Of a DNA stretch of 64,000 bases, positions 1-11,714 are shown one piece after another. Within the stretch, counting starts at the first letter, position 1. Each line of letters starts with the position of its first letter. Source of the DNA: Phocoena phocoena (lineage: Eukaryota > Chordata > Mammalia > Artiodactyla > Phocoenidae); the NCBI RefSeq assembly GCF_963924675.1, contig NC_089221.1, positions 89,136,998 to 89,200,997 of the forward strand. The letters run 5' to 3'. Below the pieces are notes generated by a model, which had not been told where the DNA came from, did no database searches, and worked only from the letters and a program-made list of their open reading frames with translations. The position numbers and the translations under genes are program-made.

Positions 1-960
1 AGAGCTCCCTGAAATATTAGAGCTTGAAGGAGTGGCCCACCTCTCTGGAGGAAGAGCTAGCAGCCCCAAGAAGGAAGATTCTGCTGAGTTCTTTTCCCCA
101 TAAAGCAATAGATAACCCCCTCAGGAGTTAATTCTACCTGCACTTCTGGCTGCAGGCTAATTACTAGGATTAACCCCACATAATCTGACTGTGGACTTAC
201 TGTACCTAAGAAGGAAGGAAAGAGATTTCTGTTGAAGGAGCTGCAAGAATTAATCAGCATGTATTATATATGAGCTGGGGGATTGCCTCTAGGATTGAAC
301 TGGGGGGGGTACTTGATCAAGGGAATCACAACATAAAACTGGATAAACAAAAATTCAGTAACTTGAGACACTTTCTCAGGACACAGGATTTACCACCCTG
401 GCAAGGACTCAAGGGGATGGGACAAACCTCCAGCTATGATGGCTCTTAGAAGCCTGGAAAACACAATGTCCTATGCTAGACAAAGTAGAAATGCCTGAGT
501 TGCCCTGCACATAATATAGGAGGGAATAAAAAGGCTAAAGAAAGTGGGATGCTGAAGTAGATATATTATTGAAACCAGAAGACCTACTACTGCAGGATTA
601 TATATTCCACGGAGGGGGCCCGAAGATACCAAGGCCATTGGGAATGTGCTGGTGAGAGGGGCACCAGCAACATTCAAGAGTTCAGGGGTGGCCTCATCTG
701 CAGGCCAGGGAGATCACAGAACTGGACTCATGATGTGAAGTGAAGTAATAGCGGCCAGTCAGTGGAGCTCAACCATTAAAAGCCAGAAGGCCACAATTAT
801 CATAACAACCAGCAAGGATAGAGGGGGCAACCAAGGATACTTGATCCAGGAAGTGGTGGAGAAAATTAAAAGAGCATGGTATCCCAAGGAGCAAAGTTGA
901 TCAGTGCCACTTAACATCTACAAGCAGAAGCAAGACCACAGGGCACAAATAAGCTGCATG
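1..960 (+). mobile_element. ERV-L internal (pol) remnant, left part
   Basis: This stretch has no intact frame. It appears to be the upstream part of the same decayed ERV-L provirus seen from 4684, because the L1 between them is flanked by a perfect 16-bp duplication (945-960 and 4684-4699) that lies inside ERV-L-like sequence. Removing the L1 joins the two parts directly. The ERV-L pol gene encodes reverse transcriptase, RNase H and integrase; here all frames carry many stops. The assignment of 1-900 is weaker than that of the right part and rests mainly on continuity. Confidence 0.5.
945..960 (+). repeat. 5' target-site duplication of L1-A
   Basis: ACAAATAAGCTGCATG is repeated exactly at 4684-4699, directly after the L1 poly(A) tail. 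It fixes both ends of the insertion. Confidence 0.95.
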
Positions 961-1225
961 GGGCCATGTTTTTCCTCAAGCGGATGATATCTCCTGCAGG
1001 TACGACCTGAATCTCTGGAGCTCCTTGGATGCAACTGCGGCCGCTTCTCCATGGATGCCGGGTGCGTGCCCTGCCGCCCACGACGACGTGGTCTTCGCAC
1101 CCAACGTCTCCTTACGTGTGGGCCTTGGCCCGGCGCCCTCACTGTGCGGCTTTTTAGAGTCTGAGCTCCGGGTCAGGACAACCCAAGCTTTTATGAGGCT
1201 AGGAAAAGCTTAAAAGATTCTCACT
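961..1225 (+). other. CpG-rich non-L1 segment at the 5' end of L1-A
   Basis: This segment is inside the target duplication, so it arrived with the L1. It does not resemble the 5'UTR of L1-E in this window. It is dense in CpG between about 1035 and 1150 and contains a NotI octamer (GCGGCCGC, 1037-1044), unlike the AT-rich surroundings. The join to recognisable L1 5'UTR falls near TAAAATCAT at 1225-1233. It may be a 5' transduction or chimeric transcript start, a template switch during integration, or an alternative L1 promoter monomer. The short open frame at 1025-1213 matches nothing I know. Confidence 0.6.
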
Positions 1226-1461
1226 TAAAATCATAACAAGGCCACAGACACCGCAAAACACACCACCAGACGTGAACCTGCCCACTAGAGAGACAAGATC
1301 CAGCCTCATCCAGCACAACACAGGCACTAGTCCCCTCCACCAGGAAGCCTACACAACCCGCTGAAACAACCTTAGCCACTGGAGACAGACATCAAAAACA
1401 ACAGGAACTACGAACGTGCAGCCTGCAAAAAGGAGACCCCAAACACAGTAAGATAAGCAAA

Positions 1462-2353
1462 ATGAGAAGACAGAAAAACACACAGCAGATGAAGGAGCAA
1501 GATAAAAACCCACCAGACCTAACTAATGAAGAGGAAATAGGCAATCTACCTGAAAAAGAATTCAGAATAATGATAGTAAGGATGATCCGAAATCTTGGAA
1601 GTAGAATGGACAAAATGCAAGAAACAGTTAACAAGGACCTACAAGAACTAAAGATGAAACAAGCAACGATGAACAACGCAATAAATGAAATTAAAAGTAC
1701 TCTAGATAGGATCAATAGCAGAATAACTGAGGCAGAAGAACGGATAAGTGACCTGGAAGATAAAGTAGTGGAAATAACTACTGCAGAGCAGAATAAAGAA
1801 AAAAGAATGAAAAGAACTGAGGACAGTCTCAGAGAGCTCTGGGACAACATTAAACGCACCAACATTCGAATTATAGGGGTTCCAGAAGAAGAAAAAAAAG
1901 AAAGGGACTGAGAAAATATTTGAAGAGATTATAGTTGAAAACTTCCCTAATATGGGAAAGGAAATAGTTAATCAAGTCCAGGAAGCACAGAGAGTCCCAT
2001 ACAGGATAAATCCAAGGAAAAATACACCAAGACACATACTAATCAAACTATCAAAAATTAAATACAAAGAAAGCATATTAAAAGCAGCAAGGGAAAAACA
2101 ACAAATAACACACAAGGGAATCCCCATAAGGTTAACAGCTGATCTCTCAGCAGAAACCCTACAAGCCAGAAGGGAGTGGCAGGACATACTGAAAGTGATG
2201 AAGGAGAAAAACCTGCAACCAAGACTACTCTACCCAGCAAGGATCTCATTCAGATTTGATGGAGAAATTAAAACCTTTACAGACAAGCAAAAGCTGAGAG
2301 AGTTCAGCACCACCAAACCAGCTTTACAACAAATGCTAAAGGAACTTCTCTAG
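1462..2353 (+). pseudogene. L1-A ORF1 (RNA-binding protein), one frameshift
   Basis: ORF1p coats L1 RNA as a trimer and acts as a nucleic-acid chaperone in the L1 ribonucleoprotein. The first frame (1462-1911, 149 residues) holds the N-terminal region and a long coiled coil (about residues 45-130, rich in E, K and heptad L/I/M), then the start of the RRM (NIRIIGVPE). It breaks in an A-rich run near 1895-1905. The +1 frame continues with the rest of the RRM and the C-terminal domain (1952-2353, ending MLKELL). Both halves are well preserved, so a single indel in a homopolymer probably inactivated the gene. ORF2 starts 58 bases after the ORF1 stop, the usual L1 layout. Confidence 0.9.
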
Positions 2354-2411
2354 ATAAGAAATGCAAAAGAAGGAAACGACCTATAATAACGAACCCAAAA
2401 CAATATAGAAA

Positions 2412-4262
2412 ATGGGAATAGGAACATACATATCGATAATTACCTTAAATGTAAATGGACTAAATGCTCCCACCAAAAGACACAGATTGGCTGAATGGAT
2501 ACAAAAACAAGATCCATATATATGCTGTCTACAAGAGACCCACCTCAGACCTAGAGACACATACAGACTGAAAGTAAGGGGATGGAAAAAGATATTCCAT
2601 GCAAATGGAAACCAAAAGAAAGCTGGAGTAGCAATTCTCATATCAGACAAAATAGACTTTAAAATAAGGACTATTAAAAGGGATAAAGAAGGACACTACA
2701 TAATGATCAAGGGATCGATCCAAGAAGAAGATATAACAATTGTAAATATTTATGCACCCAACATAGGAGCACCTCAATACGTAAGGCAAATACTAACAGC
2801 CATAAAAGGGGAAATTGACAGTAACACATTCATAGTAGGGGACTTTAACACCCCACTTTCACCCATGGACAGATCATCCAAAATGAAAATAAATAAGGAA
2901 ACACAAGCTTTAAATGATACATTAAACAAGATGGACTTAATTGATATTTATAGGACACTCCATCCAAAAACAACAGAATACACATTTTTCTCAAGTGCTC
3001 ATGGAACATTCTCCAGGATAGATCATATCTTGGGTCACAAATCAAGCCTTGGTAAATTTAAGAAAATTGAAATTGTATCAAGTATCTTTTCTGACCACAA
3101 CGCCATGAGACTAGATATCAATTACAGGAAAAGATCTGTAAAATATACAAACACATGGAGGCTAAACAATACACTACTTAATAATGAAGTGATCACTGAA
3201 GAAATCAAAGAGGAAATAAAAAAATACCTAGAAACAAATGACAATGGAGACACAACGACCCAAAACCTATGGGATGCAGCAAAAGCAGTTCTAAGGGGGA
3301 AGTTTATAGCAATACAAGCCCACCTTAAGAAGCAGGAAACATCTCGAATAAACAACCTAACCTTGCACCTCAAGCAATTAGAGAAAGAAGAACAAAAAAG
3401 CCTAAATCACAGCAAGATCCTTTCTGACCCACCTCCTAGAGTAATGGAAATAAAAACAAAAATAAACAAATGGGACCTAATGAAACTTCAAAGCTTTTGC
3501 ACAGCAAAGGAAACGATAATCAAGACCAAAAGACAACCCTCAGAATGGGAGAAAACATTTGCAAATGAAGCAACTGACAAAGGATTAATCTCCAAAATTT
3601 ACAAGCAGCTCATGCAGCTCAATAACAAAAAAACAAACAACCCCATCCAAAAATGGGCAGAAGACCTAAACAGACATTTCTCCAAAGAAGATATACAGAA
3701 TGCCAACAAACACATGAAAGAATGCTCAACATCATTAATCATTAGAGAAATGCAAATCAAAACTACAATGAGATATCATCTCACACCAGTCAGAATGGCC
3801 ATCATCAAAAAATCTAGAAACAATAAATGCTGGAGAGGGTGTGGAGAAAAGGGGACACTCTTGCATTGCTGGTGGGAATGTGAATTGGTTCAGCCACTAT
3901 GGAGAACAGTATGGAGGTTCCTTAAAAAACTACAAATAGAATTACCATACGACCCAGCAATCCCACTACTGGGCATATACCCTGAGAAAACCAAAATTCA
4001 AAAAGAGTCATGTACCAAAATGTTCATTGCAGCTCTATTTACAATAGCCCGGAGATGGAAAGAACCTAAGCGCCCATCATCGGACGAATGGATAAAGAAG
4101 ATGTGGCACATATACACAATGGAATATTACTCAGCCTTAAAAAGAAATGAAATTGAGTTATTTGTAATGAGATGGATAGACCTAGAGTCTGTCATACAGA
4201 GTGAAGTAAGTCAGAAAGACAAAGACAAATACCGTATGCTAACACATATATATGGAATTTAA
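2412..4262 (+). CDS. L1-A ORF2 with in-frame loss of reverse transcriptase (endonuclease plus C-terminal domain)
   Basis: This is an unbroken 616-codon frame. Residues 1-240 are an L1 AP-like endonuclease, which nicks target DNA at TTTT/A-type sites. Its catalytic set is visible: N13, E42 (QETH), D144 and N146 (VGDFN), D204 (RIDHILG) and D228-H229 (SDHN). Residues to about 330 are the linker. The frame then jumps at 3403-3406 to the distal ORF2 region, which runs to the end and includes the Cys-rich motif (C-x3-C-x7-H-x4-C, about residue 472 onward). The fingers, palm with FADD, and thumb are absent. Normal ORF2p is about 1275 residues, so roughly 650 are lost. It cannot copy RNA. Whether it is expressed is unknown. 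A shared TAAA at the junction suggests microhomology-mediated deletion rather than splicing. Confidence 0.85.
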   Translation: MGIGTYISIITLNVNGLNAPTKRHRLAEWIQKQDPYICCLQETHLRPRDTYRLKVRGWKKIFHANGNQKKAGVAILISDKIDFKIRTIKRDKEGHYIMIKGSIQEEDITIVNIYAPNIGAPQYVRQILTAIKGEIDSNTFIVGDFNTPLSPMDRSSKMKINKETQALNDTLNKMDLIDIYRTLHPKTTEYTFFSSAHGTFSRIDHILGHKSSLGKFKKIEIVSSIFSDHNAMRLDINYRKRSVKYTNTWRLNNTLLNNEVITEEIKEEIKKYLETNDNGDTTTQNLWDAAKAVLRGKFIAIQAHLKKQETSRINNLTLHLKQLEKEEQKSLNHSKILSDPPPRVMEIKTKINKWDLMKLQSFCTAKETIIKTKRQPSEWEKTFANEATDKGLISKIYKQLMQLNNKKTNNPIQKWAEDLNRHFSKEDIQNANKHMKECSTSLIIREMQIKTTMRYHLTPVRMAIIKKSRNNKCWRGCGEKGTLLHCWWECELVQPLWRTVWRFLKKLQIELPYDPAIPLLGIYPEKTKIQKESCTKMFIAALFTIARRWKEPKRPSSDEWIKKMWHIYTMEYYSALKRNEIELFVMRWIDLESVIQSEVSQKDKDKYRMLTHIYGI

Positions 4263-4481
4263 GGGGAAAAAATGTCATGAAGAACCTAGGGATAAGACAG
4301 GAATAGAGGCGCAGACCTACTGGAGAACGGACTTGAGGATATGGGGAGGGGGAAGGGTGAGTTTTGACAGGGCGAGAGAGAGTCATGGACATATACACAC
4401 TAACAAACGTAGTAAGGTAGATAGCTGGGGGGAAGCAGCCGCAAGGCACAGGGATATTAGCTCGGGGCTTTGGGACAGCCT

Positions 4482-4530
4482 GGAGGGGTGGGGGGGGGAG
4501 AGTGGGAGGGAGGGAGATGCAAGAGGGAAG
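4482..4530 (+). repeat. G-rich polypurine tract in L1-A 3'UTR
   Basis: Several runs of three to nine Gs occur in close succession, a pattern that can form a G-quadruplex on the + strand. Polypurine tracts are a conserved feature of mammalian L1 3'UTRs. Weaker versions occur in L1-E (about 59093-59145) and, on the minus strand, in L1-B (about 10310-10360). Confidence 0.75.
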
Positions 4531-4616
4531 ACACATGGGAGCACATGTATATGTATGGCTGATTTACTTTGTTATAAATCAGAAACTAACACACCATTGT
4601 AAAGCAATTATACCCC

Positions 4617-4683
4617 AATAAAGATGTTAAAAAAAATAAAAAATAAAAAATAAAAAAAACAAAAAAAAAAACAAAAAAAAAAA
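4617..4683 (+). terminator. L1-A polyadenylation signal and A-rich tail
   Basis: AATAAA at 4617-4622 is followed by a patterned A-rich tail with interspersed T and C up to the 3' target duplication. Confidence 0.85.
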
Positions 4684-6420
4684 ACAAATAAGCTGCATGA
4701 ACAGGTAGCCTAGCCCTTTACCGCAGTTGTACAAGAACCCCTGTCCCAGATCACATCCATGACTATCTATAGGGCCCTTTATGACGAGCTGTAGGAGGGG
4801 AAAAAAACCTAAGCTTGGTTTGCATATGGATCAGGTCAATATGTGGGTCAAACTAAAAATGAACGACAATTGTATATAGCCGTATTCAGAGATGACTCTG
4901 TAACACAATGGAGAGGCAAAATCTTCCCAGTGAGCAAGTAATATGTCTCATCATTAACTGTGTGTGTAATAAAAAGTGACTCAAGGCAAGAATATATATA
5001 GATTCCTCAGCAGTGACCAATGACGTTAGGTCATTAACCAGGAGCCTAAAAGGTAAAGCACTGGAAAATCAGAGACAAGAAGTTCTGGTGTAGACACAAA
5101 TAGATAGCAAATGGTAGCGGGTACAAAGTATGAGGATTTTTGTTTTCCACAGTAGTGCCCAGCAGAAAATATCTGCTATGGAAGAGACAGTGAACAAGCA
5201 AGTAAAAAAAAAAAAAAGGCAGTTGGCATTAGCCAGCTTTCATTACTGGCACCGCCGAATGGGAATGATGACCCAGTAGAAGAGATGAAGGCTACACGTG
5301 AATCTACAACGTGTACTTCCATTTGCTAAGGCTGATCTAGCTGCCACTGCCTCTGAATATTGAACCTGTGAGCAACAGAAACAAATCGGTGTTGATCCCT
5401 CAATCTGGCATTACTCCTTAAGCAAACCAGCCATCTACTTGGTGGCAGGTGAACAATATTGAGACCCTTCTACTTTAGAAGGGCCAGTAGTGCACCCTCA
5501 GAGGGATAGATACCTATTCTGGATATGAGTTTGCCTTTCGTCTTCATAGATCCTCAGGCAGCATCCCTGTCTTGAGGCTTACAGAATGCTTGATCCATTG
5601 GATGGAATCCCACGTAACATGGCATCCAATCAGGGGAACCACTTCTCAGCAAAGAACACAGTTTCTATCACCCACCGTCCCATCCAGAATCAGCCAGCCT
5701 CACAGAATACTGGAACAGCCTTCTGAAGGCACATCTGAAGTACCATCTTTGGGCACAGCATGCTACAAGCATGGGCTGGCATCAGAGGACCTCTAAATGG
5801 TCTCAATAGGAAGAATACATACATCTGGGAACCAGAAGTAGGCACAGAAGTGGCCCCACTTATTTTCACTCTCAAGACCTACTGGGGAGCCCTGTGCTTC
5901 TCCCCCATTCAATTCTGGACTCTGCAGGGCTAGAGGGCCTGGTCACCAAAGGGGCACACTCTTGTGAGGAAGCATAGCAAGTGTCCCTGTGAAATACCAA
6001 CTATGACTGCTGCTAGATCCTCAGGTCCAAGGATCAGCAGGTGAGAAGAGGAGTCACCATCTTGGCAGAGAGAATTTACCCCAACCAGCAGAAGGAGGTG
6101 GGAGCTGTATTGACAAAATGAGGGCAGAAAAGGTATGTGGAACCTAGATCGTCCACCTGGCTGTTTCTTGGTACTCCTGACACAATTTTAACTCTATGAA
6201 CAGGCATGTGCAACAACCCTGGCCTGAGAAGGGTATGAATTCCATCATATCAGACCCATCAGGTATGAGGGTTTGGGTTATACCACTAGGTAAGCCAACA
6301 AGACCAGAAAAGGAGGTATCTGGGGGTGAGAGGAATTTAGAATGGAAGGAGGGAGAGCATGGCTATCATTATATGGCAGTCCTGGAGACGGGCTGTCCAG
6401 ATCTCCAGCCTGCTGTAAGG
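4684..6420 (+). mobile_element. ERV-L internal remnant, right part (RNase H to integrase and beyond)
   Basis: Decayed ERV-L pol continues from the left part. The clearest similarity is the integrase region around 5570-5900, where a run of conserved phrases is still readable in broken frames (for example the 74-residue frame at 5572-5796). The downstream end of the internal region reaches about 6400. Frames are interrupted by many stops and indels. No LTR could be placed confidently at either side. ERV-L is an ancient placental family; this copy predates L1-A, which landed in it. Confidence 0.7.
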
Positions 6421-6784
6421 AACATAGTTCCTGATAATTTCTCCCTGCTGCCCCTGGCAGCCCTAAGACACACTTCCCACAGGCTGCTCCAGTCACTGAC
6501 TGAGCACAGCAGTGGTAGGAGAGCCAGTCCACTCCTGCTCAACACAGTTTCTCTAACAGGAAACTTTTTCTCAGTGGTGTCTCATCAGCACAGCTGAGAT
6601 TTTCTTAGAGCTTTGCTATGGCCTGTGACTTTTCTCATCCAACCCTTCCTTCCTTCTCTACTTGCACAGCATCTAAGAGCTCTCCCTGCCTATGCTAGCT
6701 CCTGTATCCTGCCCAGGCATTTCCCTCAATATATCTCTTGCACATCTAATCCTGTCTTGACAACTGTTTTTTCAAAAGTCCCAA

Positions 6785-6925
6785 ACTGATACACCTCCTA
6801 TACTTTATGTTCCATGAAGGCAGGAATCATATCTGCCTTGTTTGCTACTGTATCCCCAGTGCCTAGCAACATTCCTAGGAATGGAATTAATGCACTCATT
6901 AATCATGGCAGCATCGATTACATGG
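6785..6925 (+). repeat. L2-type LINE 3' fragment
   Basis: The phrase around 'ttccatgaaggcaggaa', then 'ccccagtgcctag' and a trailing 'aatgcactcattaa', follows the 3' end of L2, much diverged. Confidence 0.55.
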
Positions 6926-8639
6926 GAGGAGTGGAATCCAGACTAGATAGAAATGGAGACAATAAGTCCAGGACACACTTTCAGGAATACTGGCATTGAA
7001 AGAGAAATAAGACTGGGGGTTGAAGGTAGCTAGAGGAGATTGACAGGAGTTCTTTTTGGTTTGGAGAGGCTTGGTCACATTTATATGCAGAGGAGAACTC
7101 ACTGAAGAGGGCAAGACTGAAGATACACTTGACATGGAAAAAAAATAAGTGAGGAACAGAGCTCAGATGGGAGTAGAGGAGGAATGAGAAGTTGAACACC
7201 TGCCTTGGGGTCTCTCTTTTTTTAGTGTCATAGGAGGAAAGATCATCTGCTGAGAAAGAGAATGGGTAGTGAGGGATAGTAGAGACCATGACGGGGAATG
7301 AGGCAACTAGCCCCCAGTGGTGAATGGACACAAGAACACTCTGGGCCATGTGTAAGGCTGACAGAAGGAGTTCTTCTGAGGCCAGAATCATGAATCTATA
7401 ATTCCAGCCATGGGATTTTCTTCAGCATCCCTTAGGGGTCCCTATGAAGAACTGGAGATGTTAGACAACTACAGTGATACAGGGTGGGGAAAGGCAGCCT
7501 ATGAGGAGGGTTCTGGGGTGGAACTACAGGAATGAGAGGAGGTTGATGGTGACTGATTTTAAGCAGTGATTTACCAAGGTCCAAGTTTGGAGGAAGGAAC
7601 TCCCATTGAGGGAATAATAAACTGACCACATTTCCTCCCTGTATCTTGTCTAATTCTCCCACATGAAAATATTTTCTGCCCACAGATGAGGTCCTGGAGG
7701 CTCAGAGAGGTTTGTAGAACATGCCCAATTTCCCTCAATTTTTGTGTATTGAAAAACTCTTCCAAGGTGTAGAATTGGCTCATTCCACAAGAAGGTTTTT
7801 CTTCAAGGGAACAGAGACAGTTGCCCTGGTTATGTTCAAAATGGGCTCTGACAAGAATTTTAAGAAGTTTTGCAAATGCGATTGCTCCCAGAAACTTGTT
7901 CGCTCATTATGAGGGCCCTCATCCATTATCTGATAAAGGTAATTTGAGTCAAGTAAAGGGTGAAGTTCAAAATGAAAGCAATAAACGATTTATTTTCAGA
8001 TCTGGTGATGACTATGTTCCCATGAGCATTCTAGTGAATTTAGATTTATGGACATATGTGACTCTGCAACATGTCTTAAAATTATATTGCATTCCCTGTG
8101 GTGCCATCTTTGACAGCTGGTCCCATGTAAATGTGAGATTGGACTATTAACCACACAACATCACAGATGAATGTGAGAAGCATGGTTCAAGCTGTCATTC
8201 ATTTTAATTTTTTAAGAAATTAACTAGAAGAAATGTGAAAAGATTCATTATACACAGAAGAGGAAGCAAAATTTCTTTCCTGATGTTTTCCTATTGGAGT
8301 TGAAAGAAATAGTTCACGGAATTATCAGTAATGGATAAGCTCTCCATTAAGGAGGAATTTTATTAAAATAATATTTTAAAAATCTAAAATGAATCAAATC
8401 TACCAAAAATTTGTGAATTGTTTAAAAAAAAAGTAGTTCAGTAGGAGTACCAGGAAGAATTTGTGCTACAGGTTGATTCTGAATCACTGTTAATGTGGTA
8501 AGACCCTTGCTCATTACAAGTAATACCCAATTTACAGTGGGTTTATGTTTCCATTTTTTCATAAGTGGGTAATTTAGAGCTTCAGAGACATCTTGCTAAA
8601 GGAAAAGAAAAATACTGCCACAGAACCAATATGGGTCAG

Positions 8640-8770
8640 ACTCATAGTAGGAGTTTTAGATACCTAATCCTTTAGATAGCTAATCCTGCAAGGCTGCCCA
8701 TTTCATAAGTGAGAGAGTGGAGGCCCAGAGGTTACCTGCGTGGAGCTAGTCAGGACCAGCAGTGTCAGTC
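8640..8770 (-). repeat. MIR-like fragment
   Basis: 'cataagtgagagagtggaggc' followed by 'ttacctgcgtggagctagtca' resembles the middle of a MIR read on the minus strand. Strongly diverged. Confidence 0.4.
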
Positions 8771-10194
8771 TAAGCTCTGCATCCTGTGAGAGGGCCATGG
8801 CATTCGAGAGGAAGGGCATGAAGCTTAGAGAAATTCTACCTAATTCTTAGTCCTGGAGCAGGGCAATGAAGAGGGCAAGTGCTCAAAAGGGCAAGTATCC
8901 TGAAGGTCTGGAGGCTTAAAGTTAAGAACTTTTTATTTTCAAAATCCTGACTCTTTTTTTTTTTTTTTTAAGAGAAGGAGGGCTCTGTTAATTGAATAAG
9001 AGGGAAGAACCCAGCTATAAGTAGAAGAAGTGGAGGGGTGGTGGGGTCTAGTGGTTGATAGTTGTGCCCAGTGGCTGACTTGGGTGCAGAGGTAGCAGAT
9101 GCAATGATCAGCAAAAAACCACGTAATGACGAATAATGAGGATCTCAGTGCAGTTCTGATGAGCTCAACACCAGGCTACTTGGGATTTCTATATAATGCT
9201 TATAGTGCTAGAGAGGAAGGCCTCCTAAACAGGACTTATACTGAATTTCCTTGCATGCAATATGATTTTGAAAACTTAAACAAAATATCCTTTGTTGTCC
9301 CAAAGATTTTTTAAACCAATCCTGCCCAGTTATATACATACCTTCCTGAATGACAGATATTACCTTAACCATCCCAGAAGTTTTTGCAATCCTTCTAAGA
9401 GGCTTTGATATTAATTAATCAAATGAATTTCTCATTGGTGAGAATTTTAAGCAATGTAAAATAATGAAAATTTAAGAAAAAGTCACGGGAAGATAGTCAT
9501 CTGGGCTTTGGGGGATCCGTTAAGCGGCCTTGCTCCTGAGCATACCATTCCTCCACTTCTGAAATTACAAGATCTTTCGAAGTTCCAAGATGGTTTCAGC
9601 TCTTAAAGTTTCCAAGGTGATTTTCATTTGTTTATTTGTTCCCTCTGGTGGAGATGTCAAATGCAGAAGTTTGTGTAACACAAAATATCCAGGTACACAT
9701 AGCTATTGCTATGAATCAAATCTTCTCTATACCAGGGAAGGTGTCCCAAACTACTCTCATTTTATTTCTTAGTAGCCTTTAAAATAACCAGATAAGATCA
9801 GTCATTTGGGTTTAGAGACCCAGAAACTGATTGCTGGAAGCGTTTAATCCTTAATGTTGCCTCACTGAAATAAACCAGTCATTTGTCTTTGTCCATGAAA
9901 TAAAACTAGATCGACTAAGGTCTCTTTTCAATATTTTTTCTTCTCTCCTTAATATGTATTACACTTGATCAGAGCAATTAGCCATGATCCAATTCAGGTA
10001 GGAAGGTATTTTCAAAAACCTGACAACCAATCTGAATTCCAAATCCATGAAGGAGACTTGCCAGAATGCTGTTAGTGTGTGCAAATATATGCACTGTTCA
10101 AAATCAAAGAGAAAAAAGATGAAATTCTGTTAAAGGTGGCCCAAGATAAAAGCATTGAAACTCCTGTTCCTGAGAACTGCTGCTGAGTTCTTTC

Positions 10195-11704
10195 TTTTAT
10201 TTTTTTAACAACTTTATTGGTGTAAAACTGCTTTACAATGGTGTGTTAGTTTCTGCCTTATAACAAAGTGAATCAGTTATACATATACATATGTTCCCAT
10301 ATCTCTTCCCTCTTGCGTCTCCCTCCCTCCCACCCTCCCTATCCCACCCCTCTAGGTGGTTACAAAGCACCGAGCTGATCTCCCTGTGCTATGTGGCTGC
10401 TTCCCACTAGCTATCTATTTTACGTTTGGTAGTGTATATATGTCCATGCCACTCTCTCACTTTGTCACAGCTTACCCTTCCCCCTCCCCATATCCTCAAG
10501 TCCATGCTCTAGTAGGTTTGTGTCTTTATTCCCGTCTTACCCCTAGGTTCTTCATGACCTTTTTTTCCCCTTAGATTCCATATATATGTGTTAGCATATG
10601 GTATTTGTTTTTCTCTTTCTGACTTACTTCACTCTGTATGACAGACTCTAGGTCCATCCACCTAACTACAAATAACTCAATCTCATTTCTTTTATGGCTG
10701 AGTAATATTCCATTGTATGTATGTGCCACATCTTCTTTATCCATTCATCTGTCGATGGACACTTAGGTTGCTTCCATGTCCTAACTATTGTAAATAGGGC
10801 TGCAATGAATATTTTGGTACATGACTCTTTTTGAATTATGGTTTTCTCAGGGTATATGCCCAGTAGTGGGATTGCTGGGTCATATGGTAGTTCTAATTGT
10901 AGTTTTTTAAGGAACCTGCATACTGTTCTCCATAGTGGCTGTATCAATTCACATTCCCACCAGCAGTGCAAGAGTGTTCCCTTTTCTCCACACCCTCCCC
11001 AGCATTTATTGTTTGTAGATTTTTTGATGATGGCCATTCTGCCAGGTGTGAGATGTTATCTCATTGTAGTTTTGATTTGCATTTCTCTAATGATTAATGG
11101 TGTGGAGAATTCTTTCATGTGTTTGTTGGCAGTCTATATTTTCTTTGGAGAAATGTCTATTTAGGTCTTCTGCCCATTTTTGGATTGGGTTGTTTGTTTT
11201 TTTGTTATTGAACTGCATGAGCTGCTTATAAATTTTGGAGATGAATCCTTTGTCAGTTGCTTCATTTGCAAATATTTTCTCCCATTCTGAGGGTTGTCTT
11301 TTGGTCTTGTTTATGGTTTCCTTTGCTGTGCAAAAGCTTTGAAGTTTCATTAGGTCCCATTTGTTTATTTTTGTTTTTATTTCTGTTTTTCTAGGAGGTG
11401 GGTCAAAAAGGATCTTGCTGTGATTTATGTCATAGAGTGTTCTGCCTATGTTTTCCTCTAAGAGTTTGATAGTGTCTGGCCTTACATTTAGGTCTTTAAT
11501 CCATTTTGAGTTTATTTTTGTGTATGGTGTTAGGGAGTGTTCTAATTTCATTCTTTTACATGTAGCTGTCCAGTTTTCCCAGCACAACTTATTGAAGAGG
11601 CTGTCTTTTCTCCATTGTATATTCTTGCCTCCTTTATCAAAGATAAGGTGACCATATGTGTGTGGGTTTATCTCTGGGCTTTCTATCCTGTTCCATTGAT
11701 CTAC
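10195..11704 (-). mobile_element. L1-B: 5'-truncated L1
   Basis: The poly(A) side is at 10195 (T-rich on the + strand) and the truncated 5' end at 11704. A 10-bp target duplication, GAGTTCTTTC, occurs at 10185-10194 and 11705-11714. The 3'UTR (10200-10570) is the same type as in L1-A and L1-E, including the CA-rich polypurine tract read in reverse. It contains only the last third of ORF2. Confidence 0.93.
10571..11704 (-). pseudogene. L1-B ORF2 C-terminal fragment
   Basis: The distal part of ORF2 is present from just before the '[13 protein letters not shown]' region through the Cys-rich motif ([18 protein letters not shown]) to the normal stop near 10571. It is split between frames at 11087-11815 and 10666-11037. 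There is no endonuclease or polymerase. The 11087-11815 frame runs past the L1 boundary by chance into flanking DNA. Confidence 0.88.
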
Positions 11705-11714
11705 GAGTTCTTTC

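Larger units (their letters stand above)
961..4683 (+). mobile_element. L1-A: young, internally deleted L1 with chimeric 5' end
   Basis: The element is bounded by a 16-bp target duplication. In order it has a non-L1-like CpG-rich segment (961-about 1225), L1 5'UTR (about 1226-1461), ORF1 (1462-2353, one frameshift), a spacer, ORF2 lacking the reverse transcriptase (2412-4262), a 3'UTR with a G-rich polypurine tract (about 4480-4530), an AATAAA signal (4617-4622) and an A-rich tail to 4683. The few disabling changes suggest a recent insertion. It is shorter than a full-length L1 (about 6-7 kb) because about 1.95 kb is missing at 3403-3406. It lies inside an ERV-L remnant. Confidence 0.95.
6421..10184. 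other. Intergenic AT-rich DNA with small ancient repeats
   Basis: No gene is visible. An L2-like 3' end lies at about 6785-6925 and a MIR-like fragment at about 8640-8770. Frames such as 6981-7391 (minus) and 7821-8150 (plus) have no recognisable domain and look like chance frames. A T run lies at about 8953-8969. Confidence 0.6.

Noticed and set aside
1392..1865. 157-codon minus-strand frame opposite L1-A ORF1
   Set aside because: It is a shadow of the coiled-coil coding strand: rich in L, S and I because the sense strand is rich in K and E codons.
3391..3410. Splice junction explaining the L1-A deletion
   Set aside because: A GT follows the left breakpoint in L1-D, but no placement of the right breakpoint within the TAAA overlap has AG before it. 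Microhomology deletion fits better.
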